This document shows positions 1-7,960 of a DNA stretch of 34,383 nucleotides, in pieces; positions within the stretch are counted from its first letter, which is position 1, and each line of letters opens with the position of its first letter. The translations under genes were made by a program, and so were the position numbers. This stretch comes from CAYGZA01 sp964354135 (lineage in GTDB: Bacteria; Planctomycetota; Planctomycetia; Pirellulales; Thermoguttaceae), in NCBI GenBank assembly GCA_964354135.1, contig CAYGZA010000024.1:1-34383 (forward strand), in the 5' to 3' direction. The notes beneath the pieces were generated by a model. The model did no database searches and had not been told where the DNA came from. It saw only the letters and a list, made by a program, of their open reading frames with translations.

Positions 1-37
1 CAGTATAGGGCCGACCTTGAATTACTGACACTTGGCC

Positions 38-68
38 GCTGATAGCTGAAAGCTGCTTGCTGAAAGCT
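38..68. repeat. Dispersed GCTGATAGCTGAAAGC-type repeat, copy 1
   Basis: This low-complexity stretch is built from the words GCTGATAGCTGAAAGC and GCTGAAAGC. It lies a few bases beyond the stop codon of the cupin gene. Related copies occur at 8463-8505, 8541-8580 and 25933-25949, all between genes. The 8541-8580 copy also abuts a stop codon. I read it as a dispersed intergenic repeat family; its function is unknown. Confidence 0.6.
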
Positions 69-73
69 CCCCT

Positions 74-430
74 CTACGGCTCCGACGTCCCCTCGCGCCG
101 GTAATCGTCGGCGATCCGCACCACGTCATCCAGCTCCGGCGTGCTGACTTCGATCAGCCGCAGGTCCTCGGCGGCCGTCAAGCGGTGTTTCCGCCCGGGC
201 TTGTTTTCGATCACCTCGCCGGGCTTGAGCGTCAGGGTTTCCATCTCGCCCCGCTCGTTTTCCCACTCCACCTGGGCGACGCCGGAATCCACGTAAAGGT
301 GCTCGTGCTTGTTCACGTGGTACTGGAGACTGGAGCGAGTCCCCTTCTTGATCTCGATGATCTTCAGGGCGTACTTATCGGTGTGGGCAATCCAAAGTTC
401 CCGGCCCCAGGGTTTTTCCACGATCTTCAC
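74..430 (-). CDS. Cupin-domain protein, mannose-6-phosphate isomerase-like
   Basis: This encodes a 118-residue single-domain cupin. The N-terminal PWGRELW and the segment LQYHVNKHEHLYVDSG match the beta-barrel metal site of small type II phosphomannose isomerase-like cupins, with His38, His42 and His44 as likely ligands. A later segment, ENKPGRKHRL, supplies the usual second-motif His. I chose the GTG at 430 because the cupin fold begins right there; the frame stays open further upstream but that part is unlike any cupin. An AGGAAA lies about 12 bases upstream. Between this gene and the divergent kinase is a 184-base gap containing the 12-base perfect palindrome AGCCCGCGGGCT at 455-466. Small cupins of this type can be sugar-nucleotide or sugar-phosphate enzymes or simple binding proteins, so the reaction is open. 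Confidence 0.8.
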   Translation of the reverse strand: MKIVEKPWGRELWIAHTDKYALKIIEIKKGTRSSLQYHVNKHEHLYVDSGVAQVEWENERGEMETLTLKPGEVIENKPGRKHRLTAAEDLRLIEVSTPELDDVVRIADDYRREGTSEP

Positions 431-614
431 TGCGCACCGCCGTTTCCTGGTCAAAGCCCGCGGGCTGCAACCCCTGGGCTTCGGGCGTTGACATTGATGG
501 AATAACCGTTCACCTGCATCAGAATACCAAGTCCCCACGCCCGCTGCAAACCCATGCGACCACCCATCGACCGGGACCTTGACACCCCGGGCCGCATGTG
601 CCACGTTGGCCGCT

Positions 615-1544
615 ATGAGTTGTCTTTACGACGTGCTCGGCTTGGGCTGCGCGGCGATCGACGATCTTCTGTACGTGGCCGCGTATCCGGCGGCCGACAG
701 CAAGGTGCCGATCCAGAGGCGCGAGCGGCATTGCGGCGGGCTGACGGCTACCGCCCTGGTTGCGGCGGCGCGGTTGGGCTCGCGCTGCGCGTTTGCGGGC
801 GTGCTGGGGGACGACGAGCTATCGCGCTTCGTCCTCGCCCGGTTTGCGGAGGAAGGGGTCGATACGCAGTACGCACGGCGGCGTCCCGAGGCCCGGCCGG
901 TCCACGCGATCATCATCGTCGATGAAGGCCGCAGCACGCGGACCATCCTCTATAGCCTGGAGGGGTTTGTCGGGGCCGAGCCCGGCTGGCCGGAAGAAGA
1001 CCTCCTCCGCGCGTGCCGGGTCCTGTTTGTGGATCACCTCGGGACGGAAGGGATGACGCGCGGAGCCCGGGTGGCTCGGCAGGCGGGGATTCCCGTCGTG
1101 GCGGACCTGGAGAGCGACCAGGCTCCCGGGTTCGACGGTCTCCTGGCCCTGGTCGATCACCTGATCGTCTCGCGGGATTTCGCCGCGCAGTTGACCGGCC
1201 GCAGCGATCCCCCGGAGGCCGCACGAAAACTCTGGACCCCGGACCGGCACGTGGCGGCCGTCACTTGCGGGGCCGACGGGTGCTGGTACGTGACTGCCGA
1301 CGATCCCCAGCGGCCGCGCCATCAGCCGGCGTTTGCCGTGAAAGCGGTCGACACCACCGGCTGCGGCGACGTCTTTCACGGGGCCTATGCCTCGGCGCTG
1401 GCCCGGGGGCTGGACGTGCCCGCGCGCATGGAGTTTGCCGCAGCGGCCGCCGCTTTGAAGGCCACCCGGCGCGGCGGGCAAGCGGGCATCCCCACGCGCC
1501 CGGCGGTCGAGGCCTTCTTGCAGGAAAGGAAACACGCCCCGTGA
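615..1544 (+). CDS. PfkB-family carbohydrate kinase
   Basis: This 309-residue cytoplasmic kinase should phosphorylate a sugar or nucleoside with ATP. The ribokinase/PfkB fold is shown by the N-terminal GLGCAAIDDLL strand-helix, the Gly-Gly pair at residues 41-42 that contacts substrate, and the C-terminal signature VDTTGCGDVFHGAYASA (about 245-261), in which Asp252 is the expected catalytic base. The usual DTxGAGD has Cys in place of Ala here. ATG 615 matches the family N-terminus; an in-frame ATG at 579 would add 12 unlike residues. A TTGACA hexamer lies at 579-584 but no convincing -10 follows. Its stop overlaps the GTG start of the next gene by four bases, so the two are translationally coupled, which suggests a joint sugar or uronate pathway. 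The substrate cannot be read from sequence. Confidence 0.85.
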   Translation: MSCLYDVLGLGCAAIDDLLYVAAYPAADSKVPIQRRERHCGGLTATALVAAARLGSRCAFAGVLGDDELSRFVLARFAEEGVDTQYARRRPEARPVHAIIIVDEGRSTRTILYSLEGFVGAEPGWPEEDLLRACRVLFVDHLGTEGMTRGARVARQAGIPVVADLESDQAPGFDGLLALVDHLIVSRDFAAQLTGRSDPPEAARKLWTPDRHVAAVTCGADGCWYVTADDPQRPRHQPAFAVKAVDTTGCGDVFHGAYASALARGLDVPARMEFAAAAAALKATRRGGQAGIPTRPAVEAFLQERKHAP

Positions 1545-2896
1545 ACCGGAAGACGCTGGCGGAGGACATCGAGCACGCCCTGGGCGAAATCCCCATGCTG
1601 GACGTCCACACGCACCTCGTGGGCGGCCGGCTGGGGGCCCGCGGATTGCACGACGTCCTCCTTTATCACATGGTGATTAGCGACTTCTACGCGGCCGGAT
1701 GTCCCAGCGGCGCCCGGCTCACCCAGTATCCGGGCTGGCCGACCGACGCAGAGGCCCACGCCCGCCTCGAAGAAGCGATCCCGTACCTGCCGCTTGTCCG
1801 CAACACGAGTTCATTCTGGGCTGTGCGGGTCATTTTGCGGGACCTTTACGACTGGCGGGAGCCGATCACCGGCGACAACTGGCGGCGGCTGGACGGCGCG
1901 ATCCGCGAGCGGGCCGACGACCGCGCCCGGCATCACGCGGTCCTCGATTGCCTCAACATCCGCCGGACGGGGACGGAACTCGCCCGCCGCGGCTCGGGCG
2001 AAGACGATGACCGGCTGCAATATGCCCTGGAATGGGGCTTCTTCACGCGGTCGCAGTGGGGCGAGTTCGACACGGCCCTTTACGAGCTGGAGCGCTGCTG
2101 GAGCCGCACGCCGGAGAGCCCGTCGCCGATCGGCGCCGGCCCGCACCCGCCCACGGAGCGCACGATCGGCACGCTCGACGACGTCCACGCCGCCGTTGCC
2201 CATTACGTGAATGCCATCCCCTACGATCAAGTCCTCGCCACGGCCACGCACCTCTCGACCGACATCGACTTCCGGCCGGTAAGCGATGACGCGATGGCCC
2301 GGGCCCTCTCCCGGCGGCCGCAAGCCGGGCCCGAAGAGCGCGACATCTACGCCTCCTACATCAACGAGGCGTTTCTGACCGCGCTGGAAAAGCAGGGCGA
2401 CCGGATCGTCTTCCAGTTCAGCCTCGGGGCCGAGCCGCTCCCCTTCGAGACCGCCAGCCGCCTGTCGCAGCGTACCATCCGGCAGTTGGCCGAGATGGTG
2501 GGCCGCCATCCGGGCTTGCGATTCCAGGCATTCCTCGCCAGCCGCCACGCCAACCAGTCGCTCTCGACCTTGGCCCGCGAGCTCCCCAACCTCAGCCTGG
2601 CGGGCTACTGGTGGCACAACTTCTTCCCCGACGCGATCCGCCAGGTCATCGCCGAGCGCCTGGACATGCTGCCGGTCAATAAGCAGGTCGGCTTCTTCTC
2701 CGACGCCTACGTGGTCGAGTGGACCTACGGCAAGGCAGTCCTCATTCGCAAACAACTGGCCCAGGTGCTGGCGCAGAAAATCGACCAGGGCCAATACTCC
2801 CGCGACGACGCGCTGGCGATCGCCCGGGCGATTCTCTACGAGACGCCGCAGACGCTGTTGGGCATGATCCCAAGGGTTGCCGCCGCCGGTGCCTGA
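1541..2896 (+). CDS. Uronate isomerase-like amidohydrolase-superfamily protein
   Basis: This 451-residue protein has the size of uronate isomerases (about 470). The first metal motif is DVHTHL at residues 21-26. The C-terminal half carries family-like blocks: GYWWHNFFPDAI, and NKQVGFFSDAYVVEW, which resembles the GFFSDAR-type strand of glucuronate isomerase. The family converts glucuronate or galacturonate to fructuronate or tagaturonate. The GTG start at 1541 overlaps the kinase stop (GTGA) and has AGGAAAGGA about 10 bases upstream, so it is well supported. Coupling to a PfkB kinase fits a uronate route in which a keto-sugar or ketodeoxy acid is phosphorylated, but a gluconate-type dehydrogenase or dehydratase is missing here. 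The sequence is divergent from classical UxaC, so the substrate may be another acid sugar. Confidence 0.7.
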   Translation: MNRKTLAEDIEHALGEIPMLDVHTHLVGGRLGARGLHDVLLYHMVISDFYAAGCPSGARLTQYPGWPTDAEAHARLEEAIPYLPLVRNTSSFWAVRVILRDLYDWREPITGDNWRRLDGAIRERADDRARHHAVLDCLNIRRTGTELARRGSGEDDDRLQYALEWGFFTRSQWGEFDTALYELERCWSRTPESPSPIGAGPHPPTERTIGTLDDVHAAVAHYVNAIPYDQVLATATHLSTDIDFRPVSDDAMARALSRRPQAGPEERDIYASYINEAFLTALEKQGDRIVFQFSLGAEPLPFETASRLSQRTIRQLAEMVGRHPGLRFQAFLASRHANQSLSTLARELPNLSLAGYWWHNFFPDAIRQVIAERLDMLPVNKQVGFFSDAYVVEWTYGKAVLIRKQLAQVLAQKIDQGQYSRDDALAIARAILYETPQTLLGMIPRVAAAGA

Positions 2897-2924
2897 TCCC
2901 CACCCCCAACCCCGGCCACTGCCC

Positions 2925-3920
2925 ATGGATTTCTCTCCCTCGGTCTACGAGCACGCCGCGTTTCTGATCGGGCGGACGCCGTGGGAGGTGTCGCGCGACG
3001 CGGAACTCATGTACGAGGGGCATGCCGAGGCGTACCGCCGCTACCGGCACCGGCCCGTGGTGGTGGGGATCGACATCTACAATCTCGAAGCGGAGGCCTA
3101 CGGCGGCGCGATCGAGAGGCCGCACGGGGCCGGCATCCCCGCGATCACCCGGCCCATCTGCCGCTCGGCGGCGGACCTGAGGCGACTCCGCCCCTTGAAT
3201 CCCGAGCGGGCAGGCCGCATCCCCATGGTGATCGAGGTCGCCCGGCGCCTGGCCCGGGAGTTCGCCGAGGCCGACGTGCGGGTGCCGCTGAGCGGGCCCT
3301 TCTCGATCGCCAGCAGTCTGGTCGGCTTTGAGACGCTCTTGTGCGAGGCCCTCGCGCAGCCGGATGAGGTGGCCGCGGCGCTGGAGTCGCTGGTCCAGGG
3401 GCAAGTGGAGTTCTGCCGGGCGGTCCACGCGGCCGGGCTGGACATCGCCTTTTTCGAGTCGGCCGCCGCCCCGCCGCTTCTGTCCCCGGGGATGTTCCGC
3501 CGGGTGGAGCTGCCGGCCCTGAAGCGGATCATCGAGCAGACGGCGGCCGTCGTCGGCCATCCGGTCCCCTGCATCCTGGGAGGCGACACCACCCCCATCC
3601 TCGACGCGATCCTCGAGACCGGCACCGGCTACGTCATCTGCCCGATCGAGACCGACCAGCGGGCCTTCATGGAGAAGATCCGGGACCGCAAGGACGTCCG
3701 CGTTCGGGCGAATACCTCTCCGTGGATCCTGGTCCACGGCAGTTGGGAGGAAATCCGCGCCGAGGTGGACCGGGTCGTGGGGCTGTTGGCCGGGCGGGAG
3801 AACGTCTGCCTGGGCACCGGGGCGCTGCCTTACGAGACCCCTCCGGAGAATGTGCTCCGCGTCCGGCAGTATTGCGAGTCGCTCGGCAACTGCCCTGGCA
3901 CTGCCGCCCGGGGGTACTAG
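2925..3920 (+). CDS. Uroporphyrinogen decarboxylase (URO-D)-like / methyltransferase-like protein
   Basis: This 331-residue soluble protein belongs to the URO-D/MtaA fold. Visible blocks are VPLSGPFSIASSLVGFE (about residues 124-140), FFESAAAPPLLSPGMF, and VPCILGGDTTPILDAILETG with a downstream acidic strand that typifies the barrel end. Family members are either haem-pathway decarboxylases or cobalamin-dependent methyltransferases. The typical N-terminal Arg motif of true HemE is not seen, so I favour the non-haem branch that is abundant in planctomycetes. ATG 2925 was chosen because residues from MDFSPSVYEH onward fit the family; an in-frame ATG at 2877 would overlap the isomerase and add a proline-rich leader. 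It lies 28 bases after the isomerase stop and is probably co-transcribed with it. No clear Shine-Dalgarno sequence precedes it. Confidence 0.7.
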   Translation: MDFSPSVYEHAAFLIGRTPWEVSRDAELMYEGHAEAYRRYRHRPVVVGIDIYNLEAEAYGGAIERPHGAGIPAITRPICRSAADLRRLRPLNPERAGRIPMVIEVARRLAREFAEADVRVPLSGPFSIASSLVGFETLLCEALAQPDEVAAALESLVQGQVEFCRAVHAAGLDIAFFESAAAPPLLSPGMFRRVELPALKRIIEQTAAVVGHPVPCILGGDTTPILDAILETGTGYVICPIETDQRAFMEKIRDRKDVRVRANTSPWILVHGSWEEIRAEVDRVVGLLAGRENVCLGTGALPYETPPENVLRVRQYCESLGNCPGTAARGY

Positions 3921-3923
3921 AAT
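3895..3923 (+). promoter_or_regulatory. Candidate sigma-70-type promoter for the DUF6677 gene
   Basis: CTGGCA (4 of 6 to the -35 consensus) and TAGAAT (5 of 6 to the -10 consensus) are separated by exactly 17 bases. The -10 overlaps the stop codon of the URO-D-like gene and lies 57 bases before the next start. A 5-bp hairpin, GGCCC-GTCG-GGGCC, follows at about 3932-3945. This supports a transcript start for the two membrane-protein genes separate from the sugar genes. Confidence 0.45.
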
Positions 3924-3980
3924 AGCCTGGACGGCCCGTCGGGGCCACCGAAAATCCAGCGAACGGGGGATAACCAACGC

Positions 3981-4577
3981 GTGAGTCAGCCTGCCGAATC
4001 CCTGCCCGAAGGCACGATTGTCCTGAGAGACCCCATCCTGGCGGCATTTCTTGCCTGGTTCGTCCCGGGCCTGGGCCACTTGTATCAAGGCCGGACGGCC
4101 AAGGCGATCTTGTTCTTCGTTTGCCTCATGGGGACGTATTTGTATGGGTGCTATTTGGGGGGGAACTCGGAGGTCGGGTGGGCCCGAGTCGTGTACGTCG
4201 CGTGGCGCGACGACGACATGCGGCTTCCGTACCTGTGCCAGGTGGGGATCGGGCTTCCGGCCCTTCCCGCCCTCGTTCAGGCTACCCGGGCGCGGAACGG
4301 CAAGCCGCCGCTATGGGGCGGCTTCATGGCCCCTCCTGTGCCGGAAGCGGGGGCCCAGTGGGACGCCGAGGCCAGGCACAGCGCGGGCCAGTTCACGCTC
4401 GACGAGTTGAGTCTGAAGCTCCGGGGCTTCTTCGAGCTGGGGACGGTCTACACGATGGTCGCCGGACTGTTGAACCTCCTGGCGATCTACGACGCCTGGG
4501 GCGGCCCCATCTTCCCGCACGCCGACAAGAAGGAAGAAGAGGACGCAAAACAGGACGACGAGGGGACACAGGACTAG
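3981..4577 (+). CDS. DUF6677-type membrane protein
   Basis: This is a 198-residue inner-membrane protein of unknown function. The N-terminal block DPILAAFLAWFVPGLGHLYQGR is the hallmark of DUF6677/TM2-like planctomycete proteins: a hydrophobic helix, a Pro-Gly-Leu-Gly turn and a basic loop. Further hydrophobic segments lie near residues 38-58, 75-95 and 155-170, and the tail is strongly acidic (KKEEEDAKQDDEG). The GTG start is preceded by GGGGA about 9 bases upstream. The next gene starts 5 bases after its stop, which indicates an operon of two membrane proteins. Confidence 0.8.
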   Translation: MSQPAESLPEGTIVLRDPILAAFLAWFVPGLGHLYQGRTAKAILFFVCLMGTYLYGCYLGGNSEVGWARVVYVAWRDDDMRLPYLCQVGIGLPALPALVQATRARNGKPPLWGGFMAPPVPEAGAQWDAEARHSAGQFTLDELSLKLRGFFELGTVYTMVAGLLNLLAIYDAWGGPIFPHADKKEEEDAKQDDEGTQD

Positions 4578-4582
4578 CCGCC

Positions 4583-4795
4583 ATGCACCCGCTACTCTTA
4601 GCTGCCGCCGGGATCAATTACCTTTGGTACGCCCTGCCGCTGGTCGTCACAGTGAGCCTGGTCTATGCAGCGACCCGGCACGAAGAGGTGGTCCCGATCC
4701 TCGAGCACTCCGTGCGGATCGGGGTGCTCGTCGTCACCTTCATGGCGGTGGTGTTCGTGATCCTGTTTGCCATGTCCTGGTTGGTGTCGGCTTAG
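4583..4795 (+). CDS. Small two-helix membrane protein, 70 residues
   Basis: A short hypothetical protein made almost entirely of two hydrophobic helices (about residues 3-27 and 44-68), separated by the charged loop ATRHEEVVPILEHSVRIG. It begins 5 bases after the DUF6677 stop. The Asp/Glu-His pattern in the loop and the close coupling argue for a real gene despite its size. I recognise this kind of small protein next to DUF6677 in planctomycetes but cannot give it a function; it may be a partner subunit. Confidence 0.65.
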   Translation: MHPLLLAAAGINYLWYALPLVVTVSLVYAATRHEEVVPILEHSVRIGVLVVTFMAVVFVILFAMSWLVSA

Positions 4796-4830
4796 CTTGC
4801 CTTGTTCTGCCGCGGCCGGCGGTGGCAGCG

Positions 4831-6339
4831 TCACGCCGCAAAGACCTCGATTCCCTTGGGCGCCGGGGCGGGGAATGCCGCTCCGCAGTGGGTGCAAGCG
4901 TCTCGATCCCGCGGGACCCTGCGGTTGCAGGCCGGGCACGGCTCCCGCACGGCTCGGCGGCGATGGAAGAAGTACCCGAGGAATGCCGGGACCCCTCCGA
5001 CCAGCACGAAGGTCACCCAAACGGGCGTCCAGGGCAACACGTCGGTGCGCTGCCGGCGCCAGGTCAGCCAGGCGAGCGCGCCGCTTAGAGCGCACACCGC
5101 CGCAAACGGCAGCCACCCGATGGCAAACCAATCCGCCAGCGCGCTGGGGTAACCGGCTGCAAAGCCGTCACGCACGCTGCCCAGCGGCTCTACCACGGTC
5201 GCCTGCACCGCGACGGCAATCGGCGCCGGTGCAGTCAAGGCCGCCATCCACATACGCCGTTTCGGCGGAAGCGGTGCGAGTCGGCTTGCCAGGACCACCT
5301 CTTCGCGCCGCGTGACTTTGCCTGCGGCATCCACCCAGAGGATTTCCTCGCGGGGGCTCTTGTCCGGGAACTGCCGCGTCGCAATGAACAGGACCTGATC
5401 GCCGGGCAAGATGTGGAACGTGAAATAGAGATCGCGGATCTCGGCCGGGATGGGGTACGTGAGCCACTTGCCCGCCGGCTCATCGCGGACCAGCACCCGG
5501 TCCGGACTCCGGACGGCCGCCGGCAAGGGTTGCGGTTTCGGAGGCTCGCGTTGGCCGGCATCGGGCTTGGCGCCGGGTTTGGCATCGGGCGGCTTGGGCC
5601 GGCTCACGAGGTTGACCGCCATGAGACCCGGCGACTCCAGCAAGGTACGAACCGCCCCGGCACGGAGGTCGATTTCCAGGAGCCGGCCGTCCGAGAGCAT
5701 CATGACCTTTCCGGCATTCGGGCCCTCCAGGTCCTCGCGAGACACGTAGAGATCGCGGGGCTCGCGGCCCCACATCTCGTATCCGGGAAAGGCGGCTCCG
5801 TTCTGCACCAGGCGCAGGTCGACTGGAAACCGCTCGTCGTCCGGCGGCGGCTCCTCCCGAAACCCCGCGCGGCCGAGGTAGCCGACCAGCCGCTTCGACT
5901 CGGCGTGAAAGCCGGCAAAGTACCCGCCGCCTTGGGGCTTCCCGTCGTGGATGAAGTACCAGAAGGTGGGAGGGCGGCGGAGGTCGGAGCAAGCCATCAT
6001 GCGCCGTTGGGCGACCGCGAAGGGCGTGGTCGGCGCGTACGGGCTGCGCGGGCCCGGCAACTCCGCACCCATCAGGAATCCATAGACCAATGGCAGGCGG
6101 AACTCCTCGCCGTCCAGCGTCCGGTAGACGTCCATACGATAGGGGGCGTAGTAGTAGGCGCTGATAAGAACTTTGCCGTCGCTTCCAACCTGGAGGCGCT
6201 CGCTCATCTGGGTTCCCGGCGCGAATGCCTGGAAACACCGCTGGGCGATGTTCAGGGCGAAGGCCCAGACAATGCCCGCCCCGACGGCCAGGAACGCCGC
6301 CAGACCCAGGGGCCGGAGAATCTCGCGTCGCGTGAACAT
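4831..6339 (-). CDS. Membrane-anchored propeller-like protein with C-terminal zinc ribbon
   Basis: This 502-residue protein has one hydrophobic helix near residues 12-32 and then a long extracytoplasmic region with repeated strand patterns (for example SDGRLLEIDLRAGAVRTLL and EEILWVDAAGKVTRREEVV), suggesting a beta-propeller. Three hydrophobic helices follow between about 385 and 465. The tail is CPACNRRVPRDRDACTHCG, a four-cysteine zinc ribbon that would lie in the cytoplasm. Two starts are possible: ATG 6354 overlaps the permease stop (ATGA), while ATG 6339 sits 4 bases after GGGGGA, so I use 6339. It ends an operon with an ABC ATPase, a permease and a GntR regulator, and may be an accessory or sensing part of that transporter. 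No named family is recognised. Confidence 0.7.
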   Translation of the reverse strand: MFTRREILRPLGLAAFLAVGAGIVWAFALNIAQRCFQAFAPGTQMSERLQVGSDGKVLISAYYYAPYRMDVYRTLDGEEFRLPLVYGFLMGAELPGPRSPYAPTTPFAVAQRRMMACSDLRRPPTFWYFIHDGKPQGGGYFAGFHAESKRLVGYLGRAGFREEPPPDDERFPVDLRLVQNGAAFPGYEMWGREPRDLYVSREDLEGPNAGKVMMLSDGRLLEIDLRAGAVRTLLESPGLMAVNLVSRPKPPDAKPGAKPDAGQREPPKPQPLPAAVRSPDRVLVRDEPAGKWLTYPIPAEIRDLYFTFHILPGDQVLFIATRQFPDKSPREEILWVDAAGKVTRREEVVLASRLAPLPPKRRMWMAALTAPAPIAVAVQATVVEPLGSVRDGFAAGYPSALADWFAIGWLPFAAVCALSGALAWLTWRRQRTDVLPWTPVWVTFVLVGGVPAFLGYFFHRRRAVREPCPACNRRVPRDRDACTHCGAAFPAPAPKGIEVFAA

Positions 6340-6353
6340 GGCTTCCCCCGTCA

Positions 6354-7028
6354 TCAGTAGTCCCGCTCGCTCGCCACGAAGAAGATCAGGACCGCCAGCA
6401 ACGCCGCCGAAAGCGCAACCGCGGCCAGTCCCAACGGCCACCACTGAGGAGCCGCCTGGATGAAGAAGACCAGGAGCCCTGCGGCCGCCAGCGGCAGCAG
6501 CCTTGTCCCGATCCAACGGCCCGGACGAATCCCGCTTAGGAATCCGCCGAAGTAGACGACGACCATTGAGATCCCCAGTTGCCAGACCGGCGCGGTCATC
6601 CACCATTGGAACGGGCTGGCGTGCGTGCCCGGGGTCGCGGCCCACCAGGCGTAAAGCAGGATGGCAGCGGCCGCGCACGCCAGATACACGGCGGCCCCAA
6701 CCACCAGCTTCATGCCGACGAGTCGGCACCGGCCGGCCGGGCGGTGCAACAGCAAGAGCCACGTGCCGCGGGCCGACTCCCCCAGCGTCTGGCGCAGAGC
6801 GAGCCCGATGGCCAAGGCCGCCGAAACCAGCCAGTACGTCTGCAGAAACGACCCGTCCAGGAACGGAATCCCGCTGGCGCCGCCGAGATACCACGGCAGG
6901 AGGTAGAATCCCACGTAGTTGACGTTGAAGCCCGTGCAACTGGCCACCACGAGCAAGTAGACGGCCAGTCCGGCGGCAACCACGGGGAGCGTCTCACGCA
7001 GCTCCTTGGAGACCATCGCTCGCAGCAT
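6354..7028 (-). CDS. ABC transporter permease subunit (ABC-2-like)
   Basis: A 224-residue integral membrane protein with about six hydrophobic segments. It begins with the basic VSKELRETLP, typical of the cytoplasmic N-terminus of ABC-2 permeases, then helices near residues 16-34, 55-75, 105-122, 136-155, 166-183 and 193-214. It overlaps the upstream ATPase gene by 35 bases and its stop overlaps a possible start of the downstream gene, so it is translationally tied to both neighbours. With the ATPase it should form an exporter or a membrane-stress-responsive pump of the YtrBC kind. The cargo cannot be told. An internal ATG at 7016 is an alternative start. Confidence 0.8.
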   Translation of the reverse strand: MLRAMVSKELRETLPVVAAGLAVYLLVVASCTGFNVNYVGFYLLPWYLGGASGIPFLDGSFLQTYWLVSAALAIGLALRQTLGESARGTWLLLLHRPAGRCRLVGMKLVVGAAVYLACAAAAILLYAWWAATPGTHASPFQWWMTAPVWQLGISMVVVYFGGFLSGIRPGRWIGTRLLPLAAAGLLVFFIQAAPQWWPLGLAAVALSAALLAVLIFFVASERDY

Positions 7029-7944
7029 CGGGCTTTTCCTCCACGAAGATGGGCAGCGCGCGGCGCGGCCCGCGGGTGTACTCGATGAAGGCGTCTTCCA
7101 GGTTCAGCTCGATCACGTCCAGCGTGCGGGGCGCGAGCGATTCCGCCAGCCGGCGGTGCTCGTCGTTGTAGCCGACGATCACGACCTCCCGCTTGTGGCC
7201 CATCCGGCAACTGCTCACCAGCCCGGGGCAAGACGGAAACTCCGGCGGCTCGCCGGCGAACTCCAACGCCAGCTTGCGGATCGAGTCCTTGAAGTGCTCG
7301 GTGGGACAATCGACCCGCAGGACGCCGTTGACCAGGATCCCGATCCGGTCGGCGACCCGCTCCACGTCGCCCAGGACGTGCGAGCTGAAGAGAATGGTGC
7401 GGCCGCGGCGCTGGATGATCTGAATCAGCGAGCCGAGGAAATCGCGGCGCACGACGGCGTCCAGGCCGAGCGTCGGATCGTCGAGGATCAGCAGCTCCGG
7501 CTCCGGGGCCACGGCAATGGCCAGAGAAACCTGGGCCCGCTGGCCGTTGGAGAGGCGGCGGATCTTCGCCCGCCGCGAGAGCTCGAAATGGTCGAGGATC
7601 TGCTCCAGGAGCTTGTCGTTCCAGGTCGGATGGAACGCCCTGGCAAACCGGACCGCCTCGCCGACGGTCATCCAGCGGTAGAGCGGATGGCCTTCGGCCA
7701 GGTAGGCGATCCGGGAGCGGGTTTCGGGGCGGAGCCGGCCGCAGTCCTCCCCGAACAGCTCCGCCCGGCCGGAGTCGGGGTGGACCATTCCGAGGAGCAT
7801 CTTGATGGCGGTCGATTTTCCGGCCCCGTTGCGGCCCAAGAGCCCGTAGACGGAACCTTGCGGGACGCGGAGGTCGAGGGCGTCGACCGCGGGGCGGCCG
7901 TCGTAGTACTTCGTCAGGCGGTGCGTCGCAATCACGTCGGCCAT
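6994..7944 (-). CDS. ABC transporter ATP-binding protein (YtrB/CcmA-like)
   Basis: A 316-residue ATPase that should power the adjacent permease. It has a Walker A GRNGAGKST at residues 37-45, the signature LSNGQ at 131-135 and a Walker B LLILDDP at 151-157, followed by a D-loop LGLD. The residue after the Walker B Asp is Asp156 rather than the usual Glu, and the signature has Asn for the second Gly; both occur in this subfamily but may lower hydrolysis. A C-terminal domain of about 90 residues follows the ATPase core. The start at 7944 has AGAGGGAG just upstream and lies 16 bases after the GntR stop. The order regulator-ATPase-permease is that of YtrA-controlled operons. Confidence 0.92.
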   Translation of the reverse strand: MADVIATHRLTKYYDGRPAVDALDLRVPQGSVYGLLGRNGAGKSTAIKMLLGMVHPDSGRAELFGEDCGRLRPETRSRIAYLAEGHPLYRWMTVGEAVRFARAFHPTWNDKLLEQILDHFELSRRAKIRRLSNGQRAQVSLAIAVAPEPELLILDDPTLGLDAVVRRDFLGSLIQIIQRRGRTILFSSHVLGDVERVADRIGILVNGVLRVDCPTEHFKDSIRKLALEFAGEPPEFPSCPGLVSSCRMGHKREVVIVGYNDEHRRLAESLAPRTLDVIELNLEDAFIEYTRGPRRALPIFVEEKPDAASDGLQGAA

Positions 7945-7960
7945 GACTCCCTCTTTCTCG

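Noticed and set aside
431..614. TTGACA at 579-584 as the promoter of the PfkB kinase gene
   Set aside because: No acceptable -10 hexamer occurs at 16-18 bases, and the start codon is only 30 bases away.
2742..4088. 448-codon frame on the minus strand over the isomerase/URO-D genes
   Set aside because: It has no recognisable domain and lies antisense to two well-supported enzymes.
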